A stretch of 42,537 nt of DNA, taken from contig JALNQF010000350.1 in the NCBI GenBank assembly GCA_028456385.1, forward strand, positions 1 through 42,537, written 5' to 3'. The stretch is from Ophiosphaerella korrae. Taxonomy: Eukaryota > Ascomycota > Dothideomycetes > Pleosporales > Phaeosphaeriaceae. Below, piece by piece: positions 30,701-41,771 of this stretch. Position 1 is the first letter of the stretch. Every line of letters starts with the position of its first letter. The notes beneath the pieces were generated by a model. It was not told the origin of the DNA, ran no database searches, and saw only the letters and a list, made by a program, of their open reading frames with translations. A program made the position numbers and the translations under genes.

Positions 30701-31211
30701 TTCGGCCAACGACGATTCTGAGGATTCGTCATGGGACTCTGAAATTGATGGCCTATGTTTAGTGGACTCAGATATGTCGTCCGACGAGGATGGTCCACGA
30801 CGTCGTTCAGAGCGCCACCCGCCTCGCTATGTGTGGTATCATGGTGCACGCTATCCCTACCTCGAGGAAGAGGACGAGTTCGAGCGCGATCCATGGAATG
30901 CCGTTGCTGTCGTCGGGCTGCGCGTGTTCTCGAAGGATAACACAGATGTCACCATCGAAGTCATCCATGGTGAGGGCGAGAGAAAGAAGGAAGGTGACGA
31001 TGCTAGTGTTGCTAGTGTCTCGACTGTCAGACGCAAGCATAAAGAGCTTGATGTCGATGACAGTGCAGCTGATGCTACTAGCCCGATGCGCACACGCACT
31101 ACAGGACTCGAGGACGAGTTGCTCAGTCGTGCAAAGGAAGCAGATGCGGTTTCTAAAGTAGGCACTGCGCCTGCAGGAACGGAGAGAAATAGAGAGGGAA
31201 CACTGAGTTGA
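27781..31211 (+). CDS. calpain-family cysteine protease with coiled-coil and GR[DG]GYN-repeat tail
   Basis: Exons 27781-28308, 28358-28544 and 28594-31211; introns of 49 bp each (GTAATG to GCAG, GTAGGC to ACAG); 1110 aa. A second ATG at 27787 (ACCATGG) has the better context. The calpain core (about residues 177-440) keeps the full triad: Cys202 in QGNDGDCWFMAAL, His386 in EKHAYSIMEA, Asn406 in LRNPWGRSEWTG. A beta-rich domain follows (about 455-570), as in the C2-like (domain III) part of calpains. Next come a strongly charged coiled coil (about 590-690; EREKEKLRRQKEHKLERKKA), Gly/Tyr/Asn repeats and an acidic tail. Fungal calpain-like proteases cleave intracellular proteins; PalB/Rim13 acts in pH signalling, but the architecture here (long tail, no PalB-type end) points to another subgroup. 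The substrate is unknown. Intact. Confidence 0.85.
30051..30479 (+). repeat. GR[GD]GYN hexapeptide repeats in the calpain tail; 18-bp tandem array
   Basis: Spaced GRGGYN units (from 30051) alternate with QNMPGEL-like spacers. Then six perfect GRDGYN hexapeptides lie head to tail at 30372-30479, encoded by 18-bp units that differ at synonymous sites. Selection therefore appears to preserve the peptide rather than the DNA. Such Gly/Arg/Tyr-rich repeats are common in low-complexity, phase-separating or RNA-binding regions. Confidence 0.85.
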
Positions 31212-32092
31212 GCTGTTGGGCTACTTTCAAATTGCTTAGGTCACATGTTTCGCTACGATGAATGGGTATATCGCGCGCGGCGTTCTTGGAAAGGTAGTTG
31301 GAGTTCGTGTAATACCCACCCTGTCTTTACTGTAGAGGCTCTTGGAAGACATGGTCAATAGAAACGTCGGCGTTATATTGTTTAATTTAAATCCTGCCTT
31401 TTTTTTTTCTAGAACTCTTCGCGTATGACACGATATCCTTTCCTTCGTAATTTGAACGCAGAATCTACCAAGGCTTGGTTATATCATCGTTTAAATGTCA
31501 TCTTCGCGTTTCTTTAGGATGTTCACGGGGTGACACCTCTGATTTTGGGTGCAGAATATGATCGTATGACGTACTAAAGCTGTGCACTGTCTCGGAGGAA
31601 AGACGCAGAACTTTTGAGAACCTTGCACTTGCCGCATAAATTTTACTGTAATAGATTTGCTGACAGTATTAGACTACGAAAAGTACGTTGTGCAACCTCT
31701 CAGACATAATCCACCCACTGCCCTTTAGACTAATGCCATATCGTTATGACAGTGGAAGCAATCTCCGCGCAATGAAGTTGATTCAGTAGTGCACGAGGTG
31801 GAGGCGAACGACGATCACGGCAGTCCGGGGTAAGCTGACAATTGACAATAAGACCCGTTGATTCGATTTACAATTTGTTACGCCCCAGCGAGAACAAAAC
31901 TTACCCCGAGTTACTGCAACGCAGATCTGTGCAACATCGCACCTTCTTCAAGCCCCCATTTTCTCAAATTAGAATAGCCGCCTAATTAGTCATCACACTA
32001 CCTAAATGTAGTACAGCGACTGCGTTCAAAATTCTATATAGTCTCGTATAACCTCGTCAAGTGACTAGGAAGGTACAACTCAATTATCAAAG
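31212..32092. other. no gene seen
   Basis: The calpain 3' flank and the region upstream of the DUF3632-like ORF. There is a TTTTTTTTT run near 31400 and no conserved frame. Confidence 0.4.
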
Positions 32093-32476
32093 ATGGCGGG
32101 ACCTCAGGAACTGCGAATAATTTCTGCCCTTACGCAGCCTGTCGCCTCAATCGACAGCGCAATTCAGCAGCTAGTCGAACTGACACGCGTGGCTGCCACA
32201 CAAACAACAATTTCAACAAGCGATGCCCTCTCCACGCATCTGAATAACACCTGGCGTTCGCTCAAGGAGAATGTCGTGGCGGACACTGCTCCTCGGCAGC
32301 AAAGCACACTGGTCGGGTTCGTCCAAACACTGCAACAGCAGAAGGTCATAGATCTAGCAACAAGCGAGCAACTCCGTTTCCACCAGGACTACGACAAGAC
32401 ACTCTGGACCGAGGTCCCAAATTTCGGAATTAATGTTGCAGACGAATGGAACTTTGGTAAGAGACCTCTATACTAA
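32093..32476 (+). CDS. DUF3632-like protein, N-terminal part only
   Basis: ATG at 32093, 127 codons. The sequence is a helical start (PQELRIISALTQPVASIDSA), a Gln/Thr-rich middle, and ends LWTEVPNFGINVADEWNF. This resembles the W..LP.FG..VRE.WN motif of the fungal DUF3632 family, whose members are about 250-350 aa. Right after the motif a good donor (GTAAGA at about 32457) occurs, but no downstream exon is visible in the AT-rich sequence that follows. The last five residues are probably intron read-through. It is thus a gene cut off after its first exon, perhaps with its 3' exons lost. DUF3632 function is unknown. Confidence 0.4.
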   Translation: MAGPQELRIISALTQPVASIDSAIQQLVELTRVAATQTTISTSDALSTHLNNTWRSLKENVVADTAPRQQSTLVGFVQTLQQQKVIDLATSEQLRFHQDYDKTLWTEVPNFGINVADEWNFGKRPLY

Positions 32477-33186
32477 ACCGATGGGGTTTGGGGGTAGTAG
32501 AGTGTGGGTTTCGTATTTAGCTTAGTAACTGAAACTTTTAACAAGTAACTGTTGTACCGGTGCACAAAGTGTTCCTTACGCTAGGTTGAAATTTTCTTCT
32601 TATGGTTTAGTGGAAGTGGTGATAGCAGTAGAAATAGGCATGTAGTCAGTTAGGGACTCCGACATCAGTCTTCGCTCGGACGCTCTCGGACCAGCAGCTA
32701 GGGGTTTAGAAATTAGCGTTCAGATTTCAAGCTTCAAGTTAATTATTAGTTCATTTCGGTGATTTTGCACCTACATTTACTTACCTCTTTCCTATCTATA
32801 CTTCCGGACTAAAAGCTTACTACGTACTTTATCGTACTTCAGCCCTATTTTAGCCCCTAATTTATAGTAGCATACTATATATTTTACGTTTTATCTCAAA
32901 TATATATTATCATATTCAGAACAGATACAGAAAGCTATATCTAAGAATATATATTATTTAATAGAGTTAATTTAAAGATATTTTACGGTGAAAATCTGGG
33001 GCTTAAGTGTATTTTGGGGCGCGTCACTCGCCTGTAAAGGATGTTATTGTAATTAATTAATAATAAATGCCAATTGAATGTATAGGCAATCTTCTACAAA
33101 ACCTGGAAAGTTATTACGTCAACTCTGATGACTCTAAATATTCCACGCCGCAAGCCCTATAGAAGCGGGGTACCTCGTTAGTCGAA
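32477..33186. other. no gene seen; AT-rich, partly RIP-like
   Basis: 32750-33070 is AT-rich with many TATATA tracts and few CpA, like the repeats at the window edges but short. No homology to those repeats was visible. Confidence 0.4.
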
Positions 33187-33435
33187 ATGGCCCGTCCTTT
33201 CCATACTTCGCGAGCGAACGCAGCCTCCTTCGCGAAGGAACCTGTCTTACCGGAGCGCTTGCGCTCAATCTTCAATCCTTTGTAGCGTAACAACTCGAAG
33301 CGTGTCGATGAGTACGAAGAGCTCGATTATAATGACGAAGAACGGGCATCGCTTATGAGAGACAGCTCAGAGCACCTTGTGAATGGGGCACGTCAGAAAA
33401 GGTGGTTTCATCCTCAGACGCGACCGCAAATTTAA
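33187..33435 (+). pseudogene. coding relic with one stop, overlaps HNH gene 3' end
   Basis: The ATG at 33187 opens MARPFHTSRANAASFAKEPV followed by LPERLRSIFNPL, then a TAG at 33283. The same frame continues RNNSKRVDEYEELDYNDEER and stays open to TAA at 33433. The acidic, low-leucine composition looks like a cytoplasmic N-terminus. The last 83 bp overlap the opposite-strand HNH gene tail-to-tail. The family is unknown. It may be the broken start of a gene whose remainder was replaced. Confidence 0.3.
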
Positions 33436-34228
33436 GTTTCTTGCTACACGTTTTCGTATAGATCGCTTCCGCCTCATCGGAAGGATGAGGGGACGTAGGT
33501 CTGCACTTCTTGGGGCTCTTAGACCGTGCGCGGTTACTCGTCAATCCTGCCAATACTTTGCAACTGAAGGGCGATACAAAGTTGCGGCTATCGGCTTCGC
33601 TCGTCGCGACTGTGAGAGCAAGCCGACGCTTCACTTGTGCCTGGAGAAAGGAACCGAGGCGGTGGAATATCGTCCAGGCAAGCCGAGCGTACAGCATTTC
33701 GATGCTCACCGACGATAACGTAAGGGGCCGGTTGTGATAGAGGTCCACAAGTTCCTCAGAGGTATCGACCAGGTGGATAAAAAGGCGCGCGCTGCTGCCT
33801 ATACCTTTCGGCACAAATGTGAACTTTGGTTCGTCGAAGGCCAGGTGCAAGTCGGCGCATAAAAGAATGGCATTGGCGACATCGTCCATGCCCACGATGG
33901 TTTGGTTACTGTTGTAGATGGACATGCTGTGCTCAAACCATTCTCCTTCTACTTGAGGAACAATATGTGCCGCTTGCAGTTTCTCCCTGCGTCGACTTAT
34001 GCTACAGTATTCATCTTGGGTTCTGAGCGCATCCGAGAGATTATATCGAGAGCGGATGGAGGTGGGCGCAGCGCGGTCTACTGCCATAGCTTGCCAATGG
34101 GGAGGCATTCCGTCGTGTGGAAACTCCCATTCACCAAAGTTAGGAACGATCTTATATGGCTCGCCTGGTTCGTCGTCAGGCAGAGGTTCCAAGTGGCAGT
34201 AGTACCTGCGGCCGTGTAATACATTCAT
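33353..34228 (-). CDS. HNH-nuclease domain protein (fungal HNH_2 type)
   Basis: An open frame of 291 codons. The HNH domain spans about residues 75-140: Cys75 (EYCSISRRREKLQ), His88 in LQAAHIVPQ, Asn119 in DVANAILLC and His128 in ADLHLAFDE, the ordered H-N-H residues of this fungal family, followed by FTFVPKG. Upstream, the stretch YYCHLEPLPDDEPGEPYKIV with FGEWEFPHDGMPP is the usual lead-in. Relatives have about 50-100 further N-terminal residues, so either a 5' exon is missing or the protein is shortened; I found no in-frame exon upstream. The C-terminal 80 residues are basic and low-complexity (RARSKSPKKCRPTSPHPSDE). It is probably a nucleic-acid endonuclease; these expanded fungal genes have no assigned role. 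Confidence 0.65.
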   Translation of the reverse strand: MNVLHGRRYYCHLEPLPDDEPGEPYKIVPNFGEWEFPHDGMPPHWQAMAVDRAAPTSIRSRYNLSDALRTQDEYCSISRRREKLQAAHIVPQVEGEWFEHSMSIYNSNQTIVGMDDVANAILLCADLHLAFDEPKFTFVPKGIGSSARLFIHLVDTSEELVDLYHNRPLTLSSVSIEMLYARLAWTIFHRLGSFLQAQVKRRLALTVATSEADSRNFVSPFSCKVLAGLTSNRARSKSPKKCRPTSPHPSDEAEAIYTKTCSKKLKFAVASEDETTFSDVPHSQGALSCLS

Positions 34229-34365
34229 GCTATCTTCCGGGTAACACTATCAACCTGGAATTAGCCTCTCTCAACTGCATACTGAGAATACCTACCATAA
34301 ACAATTGCTTCCTGGAGAGAAAATGGGTGTCATGTGCAAAGTATTCTTAAAGACCTTTTCTATAA

Positions 34366-34590
34366 TATTACAGTGGAACAGCCTGGATTTCTGTACAATT
34401 AAGCATCATCAAAAGGGTGAATTCATATCCCTCAGAGGTCTACGAAGGCATCCTCAGCGAGGAAGCAGACATTAAGCTTCAAGGCGTAGTAGTTAGCAAG
34501 CCGTGTAAGGTGCATAGTGGAGTGGTGCAGTACGACTCTAGGAAAGGTAACCAGGCCGGTTTGGGCAGACATACATATTTGCTTTTGTAG
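34366..34590 (+). pseudogene. single-exon fragment of an unknown gene
   Basis: Open from about 34366 to TAG at 34588. A good acceptor (ATTACAG, exon from 34374) would start GTAWISVQLSIIKRVNSYPS, then EVYEGILSEEADIKLQGVVV and SKPCKVHSGVVQYDSRKG. A GGTAAC donor-like site near 34548 may end the exon. No partner exons were seen and the family is not recognised. Confidence 0.25.
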
Positions 34591-34751
34591 ACTAACTACC
34601 CTGCGTCATTTCGCTCGTCCCTATCCCCCAAAGCTATCCTCAACATCAAACTGTTACACATTCGTACAAATTCTTACACCTTACGTAACATAAATAATCT
34701 ATATTATAATCTCCAAATTCTCCAATACTCGCTTACAGACTACACAGTATA

Positions 34752-37159
34752 ATGCGCCTTCTAGAACTTCAAGACAACGGCGATCTCAGCCTGGCCGGGT
34801 TCGTTGACGATAACATTCAACCCTATGCTATTCTTTCGCACACTTGGGGGGCAGATCGCGAAGAGGCCTCTTTTAAGGATATAGTAGAAGGCACATACAA
34901 ACACAAAGTTGGCTATACAAAGATCTGATTTTGCGGAGAGGAGGCTGCTAAGAACGGCCTCCAATACTTCTGGGTGGGCACCTGCTGTATCGACAAGACA
35001 AGTAGTGCAGAGCTCTCCAAAGCAACTAATTCTATGTACCGTTAGTACCAAGAAGCCGACGTATGCTAGTTACTTAGCCGATGTGCCATCGAAAGCCGAA
35101 TTCTCGGGTAGCAGGTGGTTTACCAGAGGAAGATCCTTCAAGAGCTAATCGCTCCGTCGACTGTAATTTTTTTTAATGAGGAATGGAAAGAGCTTGGGAA
35201 CAAGGCAACCCGACGACAAGATGTGTCCGACTGCACCAGTGTACCTATCAGTATCCTCTCAGGAGACGACGACCTTAAAACGTTTAGTATCGCCCAAAGA
35301 ATGTCATGGGCTGCGAATAGACAAACATCGAGAATTGAGGATCGCGCCTATTGCTTATTGGGTATATTTAGCTTTAACATGCCGCTAATCTATAGAGAAA
35401 GAGAAGCCGCTTTTATTAGACTATAGGGGGAAATCATGAGAATCTCAGATGATCATAGTTTCTTCGCATGGAAATCTCCTGACAGTCGCACCGGACTTCT
35501 AGCCACATCTCTAGCTGCATTTATCGGTTCCAACAACATTATTCAATTCAATCCTTTTGATACCTTTAGCAGCCCTCTAACTATAAGCAATAAAGGGATC
35601 TATTTAGAACTCCGTTTTATAGGTATAGGTCCTCGAGGATTAGGGCTCGCAATCCTTCATTGTAAAGAAAGAGGTTAGGAAGATAAACCGATTGCTATCT
35701 ATGTGAAAGATTTGTATCTGACAATGGACCGATTTGAGAGAATTCAGAGCGAAGAATTCGACCGCCTTGATCTAAGAAAATTTAGACCTTCACAATATAA
35801 TATGAGAAGGATATGCATCCAAAAAGGGCACATGACGAGAATGCAGAAATCAAAACACCTTGAGATATGCAATAGCGTCTCTCAAAGGAGATCTACCCCA
35901 ATGATACGCTAACAAATTTGCTGGAATCAGGGGAGCGGACAGCATTATTACAGGCAGCAGAAAAGGGACTTAAAGATATTGTATGGCTGTTGCTGACACG
36001 AAGTGACGTTGAGGCCAACTTGGGTATTGAAGATAGGCGGGCGGCGTTGTCGCACGCGGTAAGGGGGGGCCATGAAGCCGTTGTCAAGATACTATTAGCT
36101 CGCAGCGATGTTAAAGCCGACCTGGAGTACGAAGACGGACGGAAATTGCTCTCGTGGGCGACGCAGACGGGACACGATGCCGTCGTCAAAACGCTGCTGA
36201 AGTCCGGCAAAGTCGACGCCGACTTGGAGGGTAAAGTCGGTCGGACGCCGCTGTGGTGGGCCGCTAGGAACGGGCACGAGGCCGTCATGCGGCAGCTCCT
36301 CGAGCAAGGTGCCGACCTTGAGTCGAAGGACAAGAAGTATGGCCGGACGTCGCTGTCGTGGGCGGCCGAGAACGGGCACGATGCCGTCGTGCGGCAGCTT
36401 CTCGAGAAGGGCGCCGACCTTGAGCCGAAGGGTAACGGTTATGATAATATACAGCTCTCTCTAGCTGCACGGTACGGGCACGGGGTCGTCGTGCGGCAGC
36501 TTCTTGAGAAGGGTGCCGACGTCGAGTCAAAGGATAAGCGGAATGGCCGGACACCGCTGTCGTGGGCGGCCGAGAACAGGCATGAGGCTGTCGTGCGGCA
36601 GCTTCTTGATAAGGGCGCAGACCTCGAGTCGAAAAATAAGAAGTATGGTAAGACGCCGCTATCGTGGGCAGCCGGGAACGGACACCAGGCTGTTGTGCGG
36701 CAGCTTCTCGAGAAGGGCGCTAGTCTCAAGCCTAAGGATGGCGAGTATAATAATATACAGCTCTCAATGGCTGCACGGTACGGGCACGAGGTCGTCGTGC
36801 GGCAGCTTCTTGAGAAGGGTGCCGACCTCGAGTGGAAGGATAAGCAGAATAGCCGGACGCCGCTGGCGTGGGCTACACAGTACGGGCACGAGGTTTTTAT
36901 GCGGCAGCTTCTTGGTAAGGGTGCCGACCTCGAGTCCAAGGGTACGAAGTATAGCCGGACGCCGCTGTTGTGGGCCGCAGCTTACGGGCACGAGGCCGTC
37001 GTGCGGCAGCTTCTCGAGAAGGGTGCCGACCCCGAGTCAAAGGGTAAGTATGGCGGGACGCCGCTATCATGGGCAGCCGAGAACGGGCATGAGGCTGTCG
37101 TGCGGCAGCTTCTCGAGAAGGGTGCAGACCTCAAGTCGAAGGATAAGCAGAATAGCTAG
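34752..37159 (+). pseudogene. HET-domain / ankyrin-repeat protein (heterokaryon incompatibility type), disabled
   Basis: The ATG at 34752 starts MRLLELQDNGDLSLAGFVDD, then PYAILSHTWGADREEASFKD, the classic opening of HET domains. Later landmarks are FWVGTCCIDKTSSAELSKAT, ADVPSKAEFSGSRWFTRG, LQELIAPSTVIFFNEEW and IEDRAYCLLGIFSFNMPLIY. The frame is broken by TGA near 34926, TAG near 35044, at least two frame changes (about 35065 and 35130) and TAG near 35426. TAG/TGA at former CAG/CGA codons suggest RIP-like C to T changes. From 35918 the frame is open through an ankyrin array to TAG at 37157. HET proteins trigger cell death when incompatible strains fuse, and the ankyrin part would sense or bind partners. 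The array stops at the AT-rich block, so the 3' end is also lost. Confidence 0.75.
35933..37159 (+). repeat. ankyrin array: twelve 34-residue (102-bp) repeats
   Basis: Twelve units of about 34 residues (repeat 11 has 33) with the consensus GRTPLSWAAENGHEAVVRQL then LEKGADLESKDK. Units 1-3 are diverged; 4-12 are very similar at DNA level. Units 5-7 and 8-10 form a higher-order pattern: units 6 and 9 share an unusual start (NIQLS.AARYGH), which implies duplication of a three-repeat, 306-bp block. The GC content is high here, in contrast to the next base pairs. Confidence 0.9.
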
Positions 37160-38169
37160 ACGCCACCTACTCACTATATAAGGCACGAGAGTTATTAGTA
37201 TAGAAGATAATTACTTTATATAGTAAAAAGCCTAAAGTAGTTATTTATACTCTATCTAGTATTATACTACCTTTCCTCTATAGAGGTAGCTTTTAAAAGT
37301 TCTTACCTACCCTATCTAGAAATAAGCCTTTTTACTACATTCTTAATTTAGTTTCTTATACCTATTTCTACCTAGATTCCTCCCTTCTTTATACTTATTC
37401 CTACCTTCTAACTTAATAATCTTCTAAATATATATAGGAATACGCTTAATCTAAGCTTATATTTTGTTTTAAAGTAAGTCTTTCTAATACTTCTTTTAGG
37501 TACAAGTTACTTTAAGTCTATTTTTTAGTACTCTCTTCTTTATAGTATTTCGCTTTATCTATACTTTATAAAGCTTAATAGTATTTAAATTAAGTAAGTT
37601 CTTATTCTAAAGAAGCTTCTAAACCTTATATTAATTATATATATATTATTATTAAATATAGTAATTATAAGCTAGTACCTTATTATCTTAAATAATTATT
37701 CTTAGGTATTATAAGGATAGTATACTACTAAGCTAATCCTAATAAAAAGGGGCTAATAGCTAGTTAAGCTATTGTAGTAGTATACAATATATATACTAGT
37801 TATTATTACTTAAAGTTCTTCGAACTCGCTTAGAGTTATATTAAGTTATATACAGTAGAATATACTAGCTAATAGAGCTAGTACGCACTAGTTACTTAGC
37901 CTAGTAGAGCTCGTTAATAGCGCTAAGCGTACCCTAATAGCTCCCTACCCTAGACCCCTTATAGGTATTTAGCTATATATTCCTTAGTAAAAGGGAACAA
38001 CTTAGGAAAGAGAATAACTAACTAGTAATAGTACTAATTAATTCCTAAACTACTACTTTATATTAGCTTCTTATAAGATACGTCCTACTTCTATTAAAGC
38101 TATAGACCTAGCTTATTTCTTAGACTAAGATAATATATACTATTTTAAGCTCTTATTATTCTTTTATTA

Positions 38170-38720
38170 AAGGCTTAAGCTCTTTATTTAGTTTTTTAAT
38201 ATAGAGAAAAGTAACTTCTTTATCTTTCTTTATTTCTAGTATCTAATAGTAATAAGAGCCTTTCTTATTATATATAAAGTACCCTTAAAATATAAATTTA
38301 GAATAGCTCTTTTACCTCTTATAAATATAGCTATAGATAAAAGCTTTATTTACTTTTCTCTAAATTCTATATTTACTATATCTATAGAGAAAGATAATAG
38401 ATATCTTATTAGACTAAATAATATTCTTCTAGTCCTCTATTATCTAATCTTTATAAAGAAGATACTACTTAAGCTATTCTTTTTTATCTTCTTTATTAAC
38501 CTAGGCTTTCTTATTAGCTTTATCTTCTTAAATCCTATATTCTATAAGACTTACTATACTATTATAGCTAATATCTTAATACTATTCTAACTAAGTTTAC
38601 TAGTAATATTAGTATAAGATTTCTCTCTTCTATAATAGTAATAGTATATAGCTTTAATTATTTTATTAGAAACTAGATTATTTTACTTTAATAGCTAGCT
38701 AGAACGATATCTATCTTTAA
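38170..38720 (-). pseudogene. Tc1/mariner-like transposase relic
   Basis: The minus-strand frame, ignoring stops, reads IGFKKIKLIRKPRL.KKIKK, like the linker before the catalytic domain in Tc1-type transposases (KPRLTKKHK). It continues with RRILFSLIRYLLSFSIDI at the position of the second-strand IWSDETSV motif, then a RGKRAIL...FKGTLYIIRKA segment. The catalytic acids are not preserved as read because of RIP. Family placement is by motif order only. Confidence 0.4.
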
Positions 38721-40039
38721 AGTAATTATTAGTTAGCTTAAATAGGCGTTTAGAAGGATTAAACTTACGTTAAATTACTTATATATATATTAAGTTAATA
38801 ATCTATTTTATTATACCTATTATAAAAGTAATCTTATTATTTAGTATACTATAAGCTTTTAAACTAATAACTATAGTATAAATAGTAAGATTATAACCTA
38901 TTATTAATTAAGAGAAGAGAGGAGTAGTAAGAAAGAAAAGAGTTAAGAATTAAAGCTATATTAGTAACTAAGTAAATTAAAGATGTAGCGTATATAGCTT
39001 ATTTCTAGGTAGAGTAAGTAGGAACTTTTAAAAGCTACCTCTATACGCTAAAGATAGATACTTCTAGATTTAGAAAAACTACCTTAATATCTATCTCTAG
39101 GTTACTAGATACCTTATATAACTAGATAAACTATTAGTACTTTAACTTTTAGTAACTAGAAAACCTATATATATAATAAATATTACTATAATTCTATAAA
39201 ATTAGTCTACTATAACTAATACTAAATACCTATAATCTACTCTTCTTTAAAAATTACGTTTATATTATTACCTCTAAGCCTAATTTATATAGTACTTTCT
39301 TTTATAATATAGTAAGCTTTACTTCTTATAGTACTAGCTTTAAGCCTTTATTAATCTAAATACTTATAGAATAGTATTATCTTAGCTTTAAAACTTCTTT
39401 CTAAGGCTTAGAAGTTATTACTAGCTTTATACGTACTATTACAAGTAAATTTATCTAGCTAATTAGTACTAAAAGCTTTCTATATATTATATAAGTATTG
39501 TATTTTATAAAGCTTATTTATAAGTAGTATAACTAAACTTACTTAAACTTCTAGCTATACGTCTTTTACTATATAAGAAGATATAAACTATAGATTATAG
39601 TTTACTTAGTAAAGCCTTAAAGAATAATTTCTAAAGTAGAAGTAAATTAAGTTTTTAAATAGTTTCTATTAAACTATAACTTTATTAAATTAAGACTAGA
39701 AAAGTTACTAACTAATTAAAAATAATTGTAAGTTAAGTAACTTAGTATTAGCTTTATATATTATACGTTATATAATCTATATATACTTTATTACTTTATC
39801 TTAATACTTTATAAAATAAATACAAACTTACTAATATTATAAATAAACCTATTCCTAAATAATTTAATTCTAGTAATTATAAGTCCTACTAACTTTAATT
39901 AGACTTCTCTAGAAGATATACACTTTTATAATAGGGCTTCTTATTATTAACTACAAGTAGCTTTTTCTAGAAGTATTAATAGATTAAAAGTTAATAACAA
40001 GAGCTTATATAGTAATTAAGTAATAAAGTTATAAATAAT

Positions 40040-41702
40040 AGGATAATTCTTGTAATATTAAGTATTATCGCTCTTAGTTAGAGATTAGATTACTAATACT
40101 ATCTTAATAATATACGCTACTACTAACTATATACCTATACTAATCTATTTATACAACTTTATAGATTACCTTAATCTATTATATATATTTATAGATTACT
40201 TTATATTATGTATTTAGGTTATAGTCTACTTCCTAATCTAGATTATTACTCTACTTATCCTATACTATATTAGTACTTAAGTTAGGACTAATTAGCTCTA
40301 TTATAATTTCTCTTATTATACCTATAATACTATTTCCTTCTTTAAGTAAGTTCTTATTTCTCTACTCTAAAGCTAAGGTTATTAATCTAGTTTCTTTGTT
40401 AATATTAAGTTCTTTATCTTCTTCTTCTATACCTACTAAGTCTACCTTTTATTATCTTTAGTTAGTAGATTGTATATTACGCTATAGTATTATAATATTT
40501 CTTTATTCTTATTATAAGTCTTTAAACTCGCTATTAGACTATCTTTCTTTAAAGTATAGTAAAGCTTATAAGGTATATATTTATACTAATACTTATTTAT
40601 CTTATAATCTATCTAGCGTGTCTTTAGTAGAGTATTAGTTAATAATACTTATTTATATATCTATACTTATTTATAATAGAGAGAGCTATTAACTATACTT
40701 AAGAAAAACTATCTATATAGATTATAGAGGCTAAAAAGGAGTATAATTAGATTCTAAGTATATAAGTAGAAAATTATACTTACTTAGTTTATCTTTACAA
40801 GATAGGGGCTTTAAATAATATAAAGTCTATTAAGTAAACTACTCTCCTAAAGTCTAAACTTAACTTTAAAACTATTATAGAGACTACTCTAGCTCCTATT
40901 ATATTAAGCGCTCCTATTATCTCTCTATCTATTAGTAGTATTGTAGATTTTCTTAGTTTACTATAAGGTAGTTTAAAAGGTTTTAATCTTAGAACTCCTC
41001 TAGTTTCTTAGAGTAGTTAATGTTATCCTCTAGTTCCTATATATTTTCCTATAGTTACTCTTTCTTATTAGTACCTATTTATTTTACTAAGTAGTAGTTT
41101 TTCTTATTATAAAACTAGTATTCTAGGATTTCTTTTCTTATTCTTCTTAGTCTCTATATATATCTACTTTATATACTAGTAGTTTTACGTCTTATAGTAC
41201 TTTTTCTAGTAGTACTATATAGAATATTACGTATATTCTTATCTTACTTAGTAGCTTTAATCTAAATATATCTAGTATAACTTTCTTTTTAATCTTATAT
41301 TATCCTCTCTTTATATAATCTAGTTTTAGGCTTAATTATTTACTTTTAATATTTCTCTTTACTAACTATACTTTTTCTCTCTCTTTAAATTAAGGTCTTT
41401 CCTAGTATTTCTTATTATAATATTTTACTATTTAATCTTATAAGAACTCTACGTCCTATTATAACTAATTATATATTTCTTTTAATCTATTAGTAAAGTT
41501 TTCTCTTTTTAGAGACTAAGATATTTTAAATCTTAGTATTAGGTATACGTTAAGGTTAAATCTATAGTTATAAGGTAGGCTTTACGTAAGATAACTTAAT
41601 AAGGTAGTTTTAATAATTAACTAAAAAGAGTAAATAGTAGATAAAGCTATCTAAGTAAGTACTAGGTATATATACCTAGTAGCTTACTAAGAGCTAACTA
41701 AA
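40040..41702 (-). mobile_element. right inverted copy of the window's left arm
   Basis: The complement of 41702 to 40040 matches 1 to about 1200, and weaker similarity continues to about 1315. Shared landmarks are the 22-bp palindrome (41660-41681), GTAAGATAACT.AATAAGG near 41590, AATTAAGCCTA near 41330 and TATAGTTAGTAGTAGCGTA near 40120. Differences are mainly transitions, and this copy has lost more CpA and TpG. Confidence 0.65.
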
Positions 41703-41771
41703 AGTAGAAAGGTAGTTAAATATTAGTAAGTTATAAACTTACTTATATTCGATATATATTAGTAAGTTTAT

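Noticed and set aside
36439..37181. Second-frame and antisense ORFs across the ankyrin array
   Set aside because: Shadow frames of a high-identity 102-bp repeat; only the ankyrin frame gives a known fold.
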